A DNA stretch of 30,136 nucleotides from JBAROU01 sp049642385 (GCA_049642385.1 JBAROU010000110.1:1-30136), one strand, 5' to 3'; shown: positions 7,700 through 16,763, numbered from the stretch's first letter. A program made the numbers and translations. Notes: a model not told the origin generated them from the sequence alone.

Positions 7700-7732
7700 A
7701 GCGTCGGCATGGTAGCAAAATCGAGGTGCGCG

Positions 7733-10180
7733 CTACGTCGTGCGGCCGCGCAGCGTGACGGCGCCCAGCGCAATCGCCGCGATAGCATAGCAGAAGCAGC
7801 CCACCCAGAACGCGTTCGATATCCCCCAGCCGAGTGAGATCGCGACAGCGAGGACGGACGCGCACACCGATGTCGCCCCATTCACACCCCAGAAGAACGC
7901 TGTCGGCGCGTTCTCGTAGCGTGAAGCGACCTTCATGCCTAGAGGGAAGGGCATGCCCATGAATAGGCCCATGGGCGCCAGGATCAGCACCGCGAACATG
8001 ATGCGCACCGGCGTGGTCTCAGCGTCGAACGTGTGGGTGGTCGCCGGCGTCAGCAAGCCGAACGCCAGCAGCACGACCAGCAACGCTCCCAGCGGCCAGA
8101 GGTGCCGTACGTGGAGCCTCGCGGTCGAACCGGCGTTGAGGAGTCGTTCCGTGGCCAGGCTGCCCAGGCCGCTGAAGATCAGCAGCGAGAAGAGCAGCAC
8201 GGAGAGTGCGTACGTGGGGTGGCCGAGGAAGATAATCAACCGCTGGAGCTGCGCTACCTCGAGCAGGAGGAAGCCCATCCCGATGGCGCAGAAGAACACC
8301 ACGAACGGCGTCATGCCCTTGAGCGCCTGGCGGCTCGTCGTGAGCGCTAGCGGGAGCAAGATGAAGAACGTCGTTAGTGCCAGGACGGTAACGACAAGGC
8401 TGAAGAGCACCACGAAGGGCTTCGTAAGGATGGGATCGACGTTATCGTACAGGCTGGGGTTGAACATGTCCCAAACGTGAAACATCTGGAAGAAGAACGG
8501 TCGGTTGTCCGTGGGGGCGGAGATGTCGGCGGGGAAGCCGAGGGAGATCGATCCGGGGTCTTCAGCTTCGGCGATCTGCGCGAACACCGGGTCGCTACCA
8601 ACGCTCGTGGGCGTGAGCGCCATTTCGAACTGAAACGCCGTAGCGGTGAGCGTGATTTTCGAGACGTCTTCAGCCGAGAAGGGCTCGCGTCCGACGAGTA
8701 TCGTTCCCACGCCAGTGCCAACCAGCTCATTCTCAACCCCCTTGATGAAGATCAAATGATCGCGCGGACGCTCGACGCCCATTCGCCGCAACGTCGTGCT
8801 CGCCAGTGACGTCAGGCGATAGGCCTCCATCGGCCGGTTGCCGTAGTACCAACGCGAGACGCTGAGCACGCCGCCCGGCTTAAGATGATCGAGGTACGTC
8901 TCCCAGGCTTCGACGGTGTAGAGAGAGTTTTCGGAAAGGGCGAAGGCACCGGCTGCCGTCGCTGCCCAGGTATCGATTAAGGAAATCTGGATGAGGTCGT
9001 AGCGTTCGTCCGAGCGAGCGAGGTAGCTACGTGCTTCATCGTTAACAAATCTGACGCCGGGTTGCTTGTCGAGGTGGCCGGTGAAATCTCCGTACTTGCC
9101 ATTTACGAGGTTGAGGATATCGCCGTTGAGCTCGACGGCCGTGATGGAGTGTTGTTTGAAGTAGAGCGATGTGAGCACGTCGCGGCCACCGCCGGCACCA
9201 ATGATGAACACATCGCCGTTCGATCGAATGTAGTGCGCCATGTTTGTCACATCGCAGCGGAGGTGGGCAAGGCCGGTCTTGGAGCCATCGTAATAGGTAA
9301 GCGGTGTTCCTGCCGTCGAGTCGATGACGAGGAAGAGTTGCCTCACCAGTGGGCCGCCGGCGCACGCCGGGCTCAACCCCCAGCCGAATGGGTATGTCGC
9401 GTGCTCAGGGTCGCCGAGGACGCTGACGCGCGAGAACGCGTTCCAGGTCTCAGTGAGCGCGGGCTGGTCGTTGCCGCCCTTTACGTACCGTATTTTCAGG
9501 ACGGCGTTCTGGTCTTGAGCGAGCGTGGCGTTGCTGAGGGCGAGCGCCACGAGCAACGCGGCCCCAACGTACGCTGCGACGGCGTACCTTTGTTTGCCGG
9601 AATTCCAGCCGAACAGCGCCGCACCCAGAGAGGCCAGTGCCGCGATTGCGAGCACGGTGGACGGGCCATCGTTGAGCAGGTTGAGCAGCCAGATCAACGT
9701 GATCGTTCCCAGTCCCGCGCCGATGAGATCGGCGGCGTAGAGGCGGCTCACCTGGGCCGGGAAGCGCGTCAGCGTGAGACAGACCACGATGCCACTAAAG
9801 ATGAACGGCACGGAGATGACCAGATACGTGGTCGCGACGAGGAGGATGCTGATGAAGGACCACTCCGGTTCGAACGGGATCTGGAGCTGCACGACGAAGC
9901 TCAGGACTAAGGTGAGCGTGAAGAGCAGCGCGGCCTGCGCGAGGCGCTCGCGCGTCTGTTGGTCAGAGAAACGCTCTGGCGCGAGGTGGACGATGAGCGC
10001 CCCAACGGTCATCCCAAACAGCGCGACCGACACCGCCATGAAGGCGAAGTGGTACCACATCGTCACGCTGAAGATGCGCGTAAGCAGTATCTCGTACATG
10101 AGCGTGCTGAGCGTGGTGAAGAACAGCCCGCCGTACAGACCGATGCCGGTCTGTGGTGTTGGTGCGCTGGTTGCCTGCAT
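7733..10180 (-). CDS. polytopic membrane protein with spermidine synthase-like methyltransferase-fold domain
   Basis: The 815-residue protein has three parts: an N-terminal block of about six to eight membrane helices (opening GLYGGLFFTTLSTLMYEILLTR), a central soluble domain, and a C-terminal block of about seven helices. The central domain has the nucleotide-binding glycine motif IIGAGGGRDVLTSL followed by AVELNGDI, as in spermidine synthases. This architecture matches the widespread fused membrane/spermidine synthase-like proteins whose substrates are mostly unknown. The polyamine-synthase catalytic residues were not checked, so I do not claim polyamine production. I chose ATG 10180, preceded by GGGGGGAT, over the upstream in-frame ATG at 10246, because the conserved YEILLTR region begins shortly after. 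It is followed by the MBL hydrolase gene 33 bp away. Confidence 0.82.
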   Translation of the reverse strand: MQATSAPTPQTGIGLYGGLFFTTLSTLMYEILLTRIFSVTMWYHFAFMAVSVALFGMTVGALIVHLAPERFSDQQTRERLAQAALLFTLTLVLSFVVQLQIPFEPEWSFISILLVATTYLVISVPFIFSGIVVCLTLTRFPAQVSRLYAADLIGAGLGTITLIWLLNLLNDGPSTVLAIAALASLGAALFGWNSGKQRYAVAAYVGAALLVALALSNATLAQDQNAVLKIRYVKGGNDQPALTETWNAFSRVSVLGDPEHATYPFGWGLSPACAGGPLVRQLFLVIDSTAGTPLTYYDGSKTGLAHLRCDVTNMAHYIRSNGDVFIIGAGGGRDVLTSLYFKQHSITAVELNGDILNLVNGKYGDFTGHLDKQPGVRFVNDEARSYLARSDERYDLIQISLIDTWAATAAGAFALSENSLYTVEAWETYLDHLKPGGVLSVSRWYYGNRPMEAYRLTSLASTTLRRMGVERPRDHLIFIKGVENELVGTGVGTILVGREPFSAEDVSKITLTATAFQFEMALTPTSVGSDPVFAQIAEAEDPGSISLGFPADISAPTDNRPFFFQMFHVWDMFNPSLYDNVDPILTKPFVVLFSLVVTVLALTTFFILLPLALTTSRQALKGMTPFVVFFCAIGMGFLLLEVAQLQRLIIFLGHPTYALSVLLFSLLIFSGLGSLATERLLNAGSTARLHVRHLWPLGALLVVLLAFGLLTPATTHTFDAETTPVRIMFAVLILAPMGLFMGMPFPLGMKVASRYENAPTAFFWGVNGATSVCASVLAVAISLGWGISNAFWVGCFCYAIAAIALGAVTLRGRTT

Positions 10181-10308
10181 ATCCCCCCACTGCCCGACCG
10201 ATCGAGCCTGACGGAAAGCGTACCAGCGCCCAGGGCCGCCGTCCACAAGGGGGTCAGTGGAAGCCCGAGGCCTCTTCGATGTGGAGGTTGCGGTCTACAG
10301 TTCGCCCC

Positions 10309-10331
10309 TGTAAGCTCGGTTGTAAGCTTGG
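10309..10331 (+). repeat. tandem 11-bp direct repeat in yjbQ upstream region
   Basis: TGTAAGCTCGG (10309-10319) and TGTAAGCTTGG (10321-10331) differ at one base and have a 12-bp period. The 218-bp divergent gap (10181-10398) otherwise holds only a weak promoter-like TTGCGG (10288) with TAAGCT (10311). It could be a regulator site; the evidence is slight. Confidence 0.3.
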
Positions 10332-10398
10332 AACCTGTTAGACTGAAGCCGCTGTCTCGGTAGGCACGAGCCACGGCAGATCAGGAGGACTTAAGAGA

Positions 10399-10914
10399 AT
10401 GGACCAGACCCTCACCGACGTCAGGATCAAACGCGAGGGCGTCGCTTCCTCCTCAGGGACACAGACCATCGTCCGCTGCGACGCGCTCGTCCTCGACACG
10501 AGGGAGGCGCCGGAGTTCATCGACATTACAGAGGACGTTCAGGCTGTCGTCGCCGAGGCCGGCGTTCGCTTTGGCCAGGTGACGGTGACCTCGTGCCATA
10601 CCACAGCGGCAATTCGCGTCAATGAGAACGAACCGCTCCTGCTGGAAGATATGGCCCGTCTGCTCCACCAGATCGCTCCCCACGACGGCGACTACGACCA
10701 CAACGATTTCTCCCGCCGAACGGTGAACATGGAGGAGGAGGAATGCGCGAACGGCCATGCGCATTGCCAGCACCTCTTCCTGAGTACTAGCGAGACGCTC
10801 CCAATCATCGAAGGGAAGATGCCGCTCGGCCAGTGGCAGCGCATCTTCTTCGTCGAGCTCGACCGGGCGCGCCAGCGACGCGTGCTGGTGAACGTCGTCG
10901 GGTTGCCCAGCTAG
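10399..10914 (+). CDS. yjbQ: YjbQ/UPF0047 family protein
   Basis: A 171-residue protein of the YjbQ (UPF0047) family, a small trimeric beta-barrel with a conserved His cluster. Visible landmarks are VTSCHTTAAIRVNENEP, APHDGDYDHNDF, NGHAHCQHLFL and a closing G.W.RIFFVELD segment. Family members show weak thiamin-phosphate synthase activity in vitro, but the physiological role is not settled. The N-terminus is about 30 residues longer than the roughly 140-residue norm. The start is supported by AGGAGG at 10383-10388 before ATG 10399. It appears monocistronic and ends in a hairpin terminator. Confidence 0.88.
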   Translation: MDQTLTDVRIKREGVASSSGTQTIVRCDALVLDTREAPEFIDITEDVQAVVAEAGVRFGQVTVTSCHTTAAIRVNENEPLLLEDMARLLHQIAPHDGDYDHNDFSRRTVNMEEEECANGHAHCQHLFLSTSETLPIIEGKMPLGQWQRIFFVELDRARQRRVLVNVVGLPS

Positions 10915-10947
10915 CACGACCTTCAGTCGACCGCTTCGCAATCAGAG

Positions 10948-10975
10948 AGCGCGCCCATGCGGCGCGCTTTGTCTT
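10948..10975 (+). terminator. intrinsic terminator after yjbQ
   Basis: AGCGCGCC (10948-10955) and GGCGCGCT (10961-10968) form an 8-bp stem with a five-base loop, followed by TTGTCTT. It lies 34 bases past the yjbQ stop in the convergent gap with the ABC transporter genes. Confidence 0.7.
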
Positions 10976-10991
10976 CGGCGAGCGGGCGCGC

Positions 10992-12071
10992 TCAGCCGCG
11001 AGGAATCAGGTGCACAGCCGTTGCCTTGAACGAGGCGACGAGCGTCGTGCCAACATCGATGCCGAGCTCGTCGAGCGAGCGCCGCGTGATGCTGGCGACG
11101 AGCCGGAAGCCGCAGTCAAGCTCAATCCGCGCTTCAGATCCGGTCATGGTAATGCGGCGCACGACGCCACGCAGGTGGTTGCGCGCGCTGTCCGATACGT
11201 GCGCGTCGGCCTGCGCGAGAACAACGTCCTCCGGGCGCAGACAGACCAGCGCCTCGCCGCTGGCGAAGCCGTTCGCGACTGCTTCGACCTGCATGCCACC
11301 CACCTGAAGCGTGACAAGTCCATCGTCATTCGAGAGCACGCGCGCGGGCGCGACCGTTTCCACGCCGACGTAGGCGGCGACCGTCTCGTCCGCCGGGGCG
11401 GAGAACACCTCGACGGTTGGCCCCACCTGGCGCAGGCGCCCTTCAGAGAGCACCGCGATGCGGTCGGCGAGGCGCGCGGCTTCGTCGCGGTTGTGCGTGA
11501 CGAAGACCGTGGTCACGCCCGTTTCGCGCACGGCTGAGGCGAGCTCTTCGAGCAGCGCCTCTCGGGTGGGTTGATCGAGCGCACTGAACGGCTCATCGAG
11601 CAGCAACACCTCCGGCTCGAGCACGAACGCGCGGGCGAGGGAGGCGCGCTGCGCTTCGCCGCCGGAGAGGCTGCGCGCCGACCGGCCGGCAAGCTCCTCG
11701 ATGCCGAAGCGCGTGAGCCAGCGGTGCACGCGCGACGTTCGTTCGCTGCGAGGCAGGCCGCGCAGCGACAGGCCGAGCGCCACGTTCGCTTCGACCGAGC
11801 GGTTGAGCAGCAGCGACTCCTGAAATACCACAGCGAGCCGCCGGCGCAGCGCCAGCTCGCGCCCGGCGACCGGCCCACCGTCAACGTGGACGACGCCTTC
11901 CGCCGGATGTTCGAGCAAGGCGAGAACCTGAAGAAGCGTGCTTTTGCCCGCGCCGTTCGGGCCGAGCAGCGCCAGCACCTCGCCATCGAGCACGTCCAGC
12001 TCCGGCACGCGCAGGATCTCGATGTCGCCGCGGCGCACGACGATGTCGCGCAGCGACAGCTTCGCTGTCAC
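10992..12071 (-). CDS. tupC: tungstate/molybdate ABC transporter ATP-binding protein
   Basis: A 359-residue ABC ATPase with Walker A GPNGAGKST at residues 37-45, signature LSGGEAQRASLARAF, Walker B LLLDEPFSALD and the switch His in FVTHNRDEA. After residue 230 comes a TOBE/Mop-like extension (RNHLRGVVRRI, ELDCGFRLVASIT, FKATAVHLI). This oxyanion-binding fold is characteristic of ModC/TupC/WtpC-type proteins and can bind molybdate or tungstate to regulate uptake. Its ATG overlaps the permease stop by four bases (ATGA), indicating coupled translation. The neighbours decide tungstate (Tup) versus molybdate; the substrate-binding protein favours Tup. Confidence 0.88.
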   Translation of the reverse strand: MTAKLSLRDIVVRRGDIEILRVPELDVLDGEVLALLGPNGAGKSTLLQVLALLEHPAEGVVHVDGGPVAGRELALRRRLAVVFQESLLLNRSVEANVALGLSLRGLPRSERTSRVHRWLTRFGIEELAGRSARSLSGGEAQRASLARAFVLEPEVLLLDEPFSALDQPTREALLEELASAVRETGVTTVFVTHNRDEAARLADRIAVLSEGRLRQVGPTVEVFSAPADETVAAYVGVETVAPARVLSNDDGLVTLQVGGMQVEAVANGFASGEALVCLRPEDVVLAQADAHVSDSARNHLRGVVRRITMTGSEARIELDCGFRLVASITRRSLDELGIDVGTTLVASFKATAVHLIPRG

Positions 12072-12766
12072 GGCGCGCGCTCCTGCTGCTGCACGCCGGT
12101 AAGGACGGCGTTCACCAGGAAGATCAACACGAGCAGGATGAACGACAGCGCGATCGCGGCGGGAAACTCGCCGCGCGATACCTCCAGCACGACGGCCGTG
12201 GTCAGCACACGGGTGTCGCCCGAAAGGTTACCACCGACCATGATCGACGCGCCGACCTCAGAGACGGCAGCGCCGAAGCCGGCCATGATCGCCGCAAGTA
12301 ATGGCAGTCGCGCCTCTTGCAACATCAGCCAGAGCATTTGCCAGCGCGAAGCGCCGAGCGCGTAGAGCTGCGGTCGCAGCTTGGCCGGCAGCGCGCCGAG
12401 CGCGGCGACGCTGAAACCAGTGACGAGCGGCGTCGCGATGACGGTCTGCGCGATCACCATCGCTCCCGGGGTATAGATCAGGTTGAGCATGCCGAGCGGA
12501 CCGCTGCGCCAGAGCAAGACCGCGATGAGCAGGCCGACGACGACGGGCGGCAGGCCCATACCGGTGTTGACGAGCGCGACAAGGATGTTCCGCCCCGGGA
12601 AACGCCGGAACGCGAGCACTGCGCCGGCCCCGACCCCGAGCACGAGCGCGAGCAACGTCGCCGAGCCGGAGATGAACAGCGAACGTAACGTGATCTCCCA
12701 GACGTCGCGGTCGCCCGTGCGCAGAATCGTGAACCCTTCACGGATACCTTCCCAGATGAGGTCCAT
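12068..12766 (-). CDS. tupB: tungstate ABC transporter permease
   Basis: A 232-residue inner-membrane permease with about five to six hydrophobic helices, beginning with SATLLALVLGVGAGAVLAF. The EAA-like coupling loop, GASRWQMLWLMLQEARLPLL, contacts the ATPase. The sequence GASIMVGGNLSGDTRVLTTAVV fits the TupB family. It lies 12 bp after tupA and overlaps tupC by four bases, so tupABC is one operon. Preceding bases AAAGGAGCG (minus strand) give a good ribosome-binding site within the short gap. Confidence 0.88.
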   Translation of the reverse strand: MDLIWEGIREGFTILRTGDRDVWEITLRSLFISGSATLLALVLGVGAGAVLAFRRFPGRNILVALVNTGMGLPPVVVGLLIAVLLWRSGPLGMLNLIYTPGAMVIAQTVIATPLVTGFSVAALGALPAKLRPQLYALGASRWQMLWLMLQEARLPLLAAIMAGFGAAVSEVGASIMVGGNLSGDTRVLTTAVVLEVSRGEFPAAIALSFILLVLIFLVNAVLTGVQQQERAP

Positions 12767-12778
12767 TGCGTCGCTCCT

Positions 12779-13660
12779 TTACGGGACGATCTCGTCTTCC
12801 GACTTGCCGGCGTCCGGGGTGAACAGTGGCTCCCCAAACGCCGGCACGCCGAACTCGCCGATGGTCTTCTGGACGGAGGCCGACGTTAGGAATTCGACAA
12901 ACGCGGCGGCGCCCTCGGCGTTGACGTCGTGCCGGTCCGGGTTCACCTGCATCACGTGGTAGATGTTGATCAGCGCAGGGTCGCCCTCGAAGTCGACGGT
13001 CAGGTCCAGGCGGTCCCGCTGCGAGAGGTACGTCCCACGATCGGAGATCGTGTAGGCATCGCGCTGGTTGGCCACCTGAAGCGTCGCGCCCATACCCTGC
13101 CCGGTCTCCTCGTACCAGTCCTGGCCGACCGGGTCGATGCCCGCCTCTTGCCAGAGGCGCATCTCGAGCTTGTGCGTGCCGGAGTCGTCGCCGCGGCTGA
13201 TGAAGGGCGTCCCCGACGCGGCGATCGCCTCCAGCGCACCGACCGCGTCCGTGGCCTCGCCGATGCCGGCCGGATCGTCCTGAGGGCCGACGATGATGAA
13301 GTCGTTGTGCATGACCAAGCGCCGGTTGACGCCATCGCCCGCCGCGACGAACGCCTCCTCCGCCTTTGGGTCGTGCGTCCAGAGCACATCAGCGTCGCCC
13401 CGACTTCCCATTTCGAGGGCCTGACCGGTGCCGACGCAGATGGACTTGAGCGTGTAGCCGCTCTCCTTTTCGAACATCGGCTCGAGTACGTCCAGCAGGC
13501 CTGAGTCCTGGATCGTCGTGCCGCAGGCGAGGATGATCTCGTCTTTCCCGCTACCGCTGCAGGCCGTGGCGCCCACGAGCAATGCCGCGAGAAGCGCGAT
13601 GGCAACGCTCGCCAGAGCGCGGAAGCGCAGCGACCTTTGAGAACACCTGGATGTCAGCAT
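12779..13660 (-). CDS. tupA: tungstate ABC transporter substrate-binding lipoprotein
   Basis: A 293-residue exported binding protein. A basic N-terminus and hydrophobic stretch end at Cys34 in VGATAC, an acceptable but not ideal lipobox, so it is probably a lipoprotein. The mature part has TupA family features: ACGTTIQDSGLLDVLEPMFE, VGTGQALEMGSRGDADVLW, MHNDFIIVGP, ISRGDDSGTHKLE and YTISDRGTYL. TupA binds tungstate very tightly and can also bind molybdate. The product probably feeds pterin-cofactor enzymes such as the Mo-hydroxylase encoded 4-8 kb away, which is inference. The start is ATG 13660 with a weak GAGGG upstream. Confidence 0.88.
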   Translation of the reverse strand: MLTSRCSQRSLRFRALASVAIALLAALLVGATACSGSGKDEIILACGTTIQDSGLLDVLEPMFEKESGYTLKSICVGTGQALEMGSRGDADVLWTHDPKAEEAFVAAGDGVNRRLVMHNDFIIVGPQDDPAGIGEATDAVGALEAIAASGTPFISRGDDSGTHKLEMRLWQEAGIDPVGQDWYEETGQGMGATLQVANQRDAYTISDRGTYLSQRDRLDLTVDFEGDPALINIYHVMQVNPDRHDVNAEGAAAFVEFLTSASVQKTIGEFGVPAFGEPLFTPDAGKSEDEIVP

Positions 13661-13735
13661 ACCGGCCCTCAGGGTATCGTAGCGGGGCGCTACGACAACG
13701 CCGGGACGAACGGGTCGCCCGCGATGGCCGTTCGC

Positions 13736-13763
13736 TTGACAGGCGCTGCGGGCGCGCTATGGT
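13736..13763 (+). promoter_or_regulatory. promoter for class III CoA-transferase gene
   Basis: A perfect TTGACA (13736-13741), a 16-base spacer and TATGGT (13758-13763) lie upstream of a GGAGGAG ribosome-binding site (about 13778-13784) and ATG 13790. Confidence 0.65.
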
Positions 13764-13789
13764 AGCGGTACCACTGACGGAGGAGCGAC

Positions 13790-15079
13790 ATGCCCGGAGC
13801 GCTGGACGGCATACGAGTTCTTGAGATCGCGCAGGTGATGGCGATCCCGATCTGCGGCGTACTGCTCTCCGACATGGGAGCGGACGTCGTGAAGCTCGAG
13901 CCGCCCTGGGGCGACGCTTCGCGCTATACGATGCAGCCGGTCTTCCCCGGCGAGAGCAAGTCGTTCGCCGTGCTCAACCGCGGCAAGCGCTCGGTCTGCC
14001 TGGACATCGCCGACGAGCGTAGCCGCCCAGCGCTCGAGGCGCTGGTGCGCTGGGCAGACGTCGTGCTGGTGTCGTTGAAGGACGCCGATCTCGATGCCTA
14101 TCGCATCGCATACGATCACCTGCGCGAGCTGAAACCCGATATGATCTATCTCGAACACGTCGGGCTCGGCCACCTCGGGCCGATGGGCGGGCTGGGCAGC
14201 TACGATCTTGTGGTAACGGGCCTCGCCGGTGTGACCGCGCTCATCGGCCGCGAGCGCGAGGGCCAGCCACAGTACACACAGCCGGCGATCACCGACATGG
14301 GCACCGGCTACCTCTCCGCGATGGCGGTGTGCGCCGCCCTCTACGCCCGCCAGACAACGGGCCAGGGCCAACGCATCGAGACCTCGTTGCTGGCGACAGG
14401 CATGATGACGGTGGGCAACGTCGCGCACGACTTCCGAGCGGTCGATCCAGGAGTGCGCGAGGAGTTCCTCACGGGGCTCGCGGAGGCGCGTGCGCGCGGC
14501 GCGTCGTATGGCGATCTGCAGGCGCACCGCGACCGGACGGTGAACCGCGGACGGCACGGCAATATTTACTATCGCTACTACAAAACGCTCGACTCGTTCA
14601 TTTCCGTCGGCTGCCTGAGCCCGGCGCTCCAAGCGAGGTACCGCGAGGTCACCGGCCTACGCGACCCGCGTCGTGAGCCGGGCTTCGCCGCGCGCACGGA
14701 GGAAGGGTGGGAAAGCATCGGTCGTTTCGTCGCTGAAGCGGAGGCGCTGATGCAGTCGAGGACGACGGCGGAGTGGACGGAGCTGTTCGGCCAGCACAAG
14801 ATCCCGTGTGGGCCGGTGAGCTTCCCTGAAGAGGCGATCAACGACCCGCAGGTTACGGAGAACGAGTTCGTGATCGACCTGGACCACGAGCTGCTGGGCA
14901 CGTACCGGACGTACGCGCCGCCGGTGCGTATGGACGCCACGCCGACGCGCGCGCAGGGCCCGGCGCCGCCGCTGGGCAAGCACACGGAGGCGGTGCTGCG
15001 CGAGGTCGGGCTCGACGCGGATGCGGTCGCTTCCCTGGTGCGCGCGGGCGTCGCGGGCGCGCGGCCGCTGGAGGGGTAG
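13790..15079 (+). CDS. class III (CaiB/BaiF/Frc) CoA-transferase
   Basis: A 429-residue family III CoA-transferase, which moves CoA between carboxylic acids through an aspartyl-CoA intermediate. The N-terminal LDGIRVLEIAQVMA..GVLLSDMGADVVKLEPP is diagnostic. The catalytic Asp is Asp169 in PAITDMGTG, the same numbering as formyl-CoA transferase. FAVLNRGKRSVCLDI and the helical linker follow, and the C-terminal segment IPCGPVSFPEEAINDPQV is typical. The substrate cannot be read from sequence: the family includes Frc, CaiB, and succinyl-CoA:mesaconate or benzylsuccinate enzymes. A HACL/Oxc-like lyase lies upstream in the window, but the two are not in one operon. The gene stands alone after the divergent tupA with its own promoter and strong ribosome-binding site. 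Confidence 0.9.
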   Translation: MPGALDGIRVLEIAQVMAIPICGVLLSDMGADVVKLEPPWGDASRYTMQPVFPGESKSFAVLNRGKRSVCLDIADERSRPALEALVRWADVVLVSLKDADLDAYRIAYDHLRELKPDMIYLEHVGLGHLGPMGGLGSYDLVVTGLAGVTALIGREREGQPQYTQPAITDMGTGYLSAMAVCAALYARQTTGQGQRIETSLLATGMMTVGNVAHDFRAVDPGVREEFLTGLAEARARGASYGDLQAHRDRTVNRGRHGNIYYRYYKTLDSFISVGCLSPALQARYREVTGLRDPRREPGFAARTEEGWESIGRFVAEAEALMQSRTTAEWTELFGQHKIPCGPVSFPEEAINDPQVTENEFVIDLDHELLGTYRTYAPPVRMDATPTRAQGPAPPLGKHTEAVLREVGLDADAVASLVRAGVAGARPLEG

Positions 15080-15157
15080 TATCGCTCGACCGCGGACAAG
15101 ATGTCCGCGGCATGGCCTTGGAACACCCTCTGCGCCTGTCCGATAAGATCAGTGGCA

Positions 15158-16312
15158 ATGGTCACGCCTGCTCAGGATGATTTCGAGTCCGTAACGGAGA
15201 ACGCCGCGCTGGTCGAGCTGCTGCGGCGGCGCATCGAGGCGGAGGGTGCGATCACGTTCCACGACTTCATGGAGACAGCCCTCTACGACCCCCAGCACGG
15301 CTACTACGCGACGCGCCAGCCGATGGGGCGCGAAGGCGACTACCTAACGAGCCCGGAAGTGCACCCGATCTTCGGGGCGCTGGTGGGCAAGCAACTCTCG
15401 CAGTGCTGGGAGCTGCTCGACCGCCCGGCGCACTTCGACATCGTCGAGCAGGGCGCGGGCACCGGTCGCCTCGCGCACGACCTCATGCGCTGGGCAGCGC
15501 GACAGTCACCCGCGTTCGCGGCGGCGCTGCGCTACCACATCGTGGAGGTGAGCGCGTCGCTGCGACGCGCGCAGGAGGAGCGCCTGGCAGACTTCAACGT
15601 CGAATGGCTGGACGCGCTGCCGGAGGGCATCGAAGGGTGCGTCCTGAGCAACGAGCTGATCGACAGCTTCCCGGTGCACCGCATCGCGCATCAGGGCGGT
15701 CAGCTGCTCGAGGCGTACGTATCGTTTCGAGACGGGCGCTTCGAGGAGCTGCTCGGCATCGCGTCGACTGACCGCATCGCGGAGTACTTCGCGGACATCG
15801 GTCTCTGGCCGGGCGACGGTTGCCTGGCAGAGGTGAACCTCCACGCCGTCGATTGGATGGCTAACGCCGCGCGGGCGCTCCGGCGCGGATTCGTCCTGAC
15901 GTTCGATTACGGCTACCCAGCGGAGGAGCTGTACGCGCCCTGGCGCAAGCAGGGCACGCTGCTCTGCTTCTACCGCCACAACGCCAGCGACGACCCGTAC
16001 GCACGCGTCGGCAAGCAGGACATGACGGCGCACGTCGACTTCACGACGCTGATGCGCGCCGGCGAATCGAACAGCCTGCCGGCGGCGGGATTCACGACGC
16101 AGACGCGCTTCCTGGCGAACCTCGGCATCGGCGCCGGGGTTGACGCCGTCGCGAAGGACTCGCCGGAGGCGCTCGAGGAGTACTACGCGCGCCGGCGCGC
16201 CGTACAGGAACTGATCGACCCGGCGGGTCTCGGACGCATCCGCGTGCTAGCACAGCGCAAGGACCTGCCCGCAGCCGAGCTGTGGGGCTTCGGGGAGGAC
16301 GAACGTGCCTGA
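15158..16312 (+). CDS. MidA/NDUFAF7-like class I SAM-dependent methyltransferase (COG1565)
   Basis: The 384-residue protein matches the COG1565 family: ITFHDFMETALYDPQHGYY near residue 33, GDYLTSPEVHPIFGALVG at 60-77, and the SAM-binding motif VEQGAGTGRLAHDLM at 96-110. SNELIDSFPVHRI and GFVLTFDYGYPAEELYAP follow. The eukaryotic homologue NDUFAF7/MidA methylates an arginine of a respiratory complex I subunit; the bacterial substrate is not established. An earlier in-frame ATG at 15101 exists, but conserved sequence starts after ATG 15158. TAAGAT at 15144-15149 would place the transcript start almost at that ATG, so a leaderless mRNA is possible. It overlaps the peroxiredoxin gene by eight bases. 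Confidence 0.85.
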   Translation: MVTPAQDDFESVTENAALVELLRRRIEAEGAITFHDFMETALYDPQHGYYATRQPMGREGDYLTSPEVHPIFGALVGKQLSQCWELLDRPAHFDIVEQGAGTGRLAHDLMRWAARQSPAFAAALRYHIVEVSASLRRAQEERLADFNVEWLDALPEGIEGCVLSNELIDSFPVHRIAHQGGQLLEAYVSFRDGRFEELLGIASTDRIAEYFADIGLWPGDGCLAEVNLHAVDWMANAARALRRGFVLTFDYGYPAEELYAPWRKQGTLLCFYRHNASDDPYARVGKQDMTAHVDFTTLMRAGESNSLPAAGFTTQTRFLANLGIGAGVDAVAKDSPEALEEYYARRRAVQELIDPAGLGRIRVLAQRKDLPAAELWGFGEDERA

Positions 16313-16763
16313 CGTCGGCGACCAGGCGCCCGACTTCGCGCTGCACAGCACGGACGGCGAGGTGCGGCTGAGCGACCGGCTACGCGACGGTCGCGTGCTG
16401 CTGGCGTTCTACTTCGAAGACGCCACCCCGACCTGCTCGACCGAAGTCGCGTCGCTTAAGGACGCGCACGAAGCCTTGAGCGATCTCGGAGCGCAAGTGA
16501 TCGCCGTGAGCGCCGACGGCGTCGAGTCACACCGAGCGTTCGCCGAGCAACTGGGCGGCGTGCCGTTCCCACTCGCTTCGGATGCGGAGCTGGCCGCGGG
16601 GCACGCTTACGACGTCTTGTCGGGAGACGATCCGCGCCGCTCGCGACGCGCGCTGTTCGTGATCGAGCAGGACGGGACGATCGCATACGCCGCCAACCCG
16701 TTCAGCCCGGGCAGCCTTTCGCAGCTCGAAGGCGCGTTCCGGGCGCTAGGGTTGGAGCTGTGA
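16305..16763 (+). CDS. peroxiredoxin (BCP/AhpC-TSA family), 1-Cys type
   Basis: A 152-residue thioredoxin-fold peroxidase that reduces hydrogen peroxide and organic peroxides. The peroxidatic cysteine is Cys44 in DATPTCSTEV, matching the TPxCTxE active site of BCP/PrxQ proteins. It is the only cysteine in the protein, so there is no resolving Cys and an outside thiol must regenerate it. The GTG start at 16305 lies inside the end of the methyltransferase gene and the stop overlaps the next gene by four bases, so the three genes are translationally linked. The grouping with an Fe-S scaffold-like gene is suggestive of oxidative protection of clusters, which is inference. Confidence 0.87.
   Translation: MPDVGDQAPDFALHSTDGEVRLSDRLRDGRVLLAFYFEDATPTCSTEVASLKDAHEALSDLGAQVIAVSADGVESHRAFAEQLGGVPFPLASDAELAAGHAYDVLSGDDPRRSRRALFVIEQDGTIAYAANPFSPGSLSQLEGAFRALGLEL

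Noticed and set aside
10181..10398. A thiamine-pyrophosphate riboswitch before yjbQ
   Set aside because: No CTGAGA or ACCTG core motifs are present in the expected arrangement; only a short direct repeat is seen.
13661..13789. A molybdenum/tungsten cofactor riboswitch before tupA or the Mo-hydroxylase operon
   Set aside because: The gap is short and holds only promoter elements and a ribosome-binding site. The Mo-hydroxylase operon appears leaderless, leaving no room for an aptamer.
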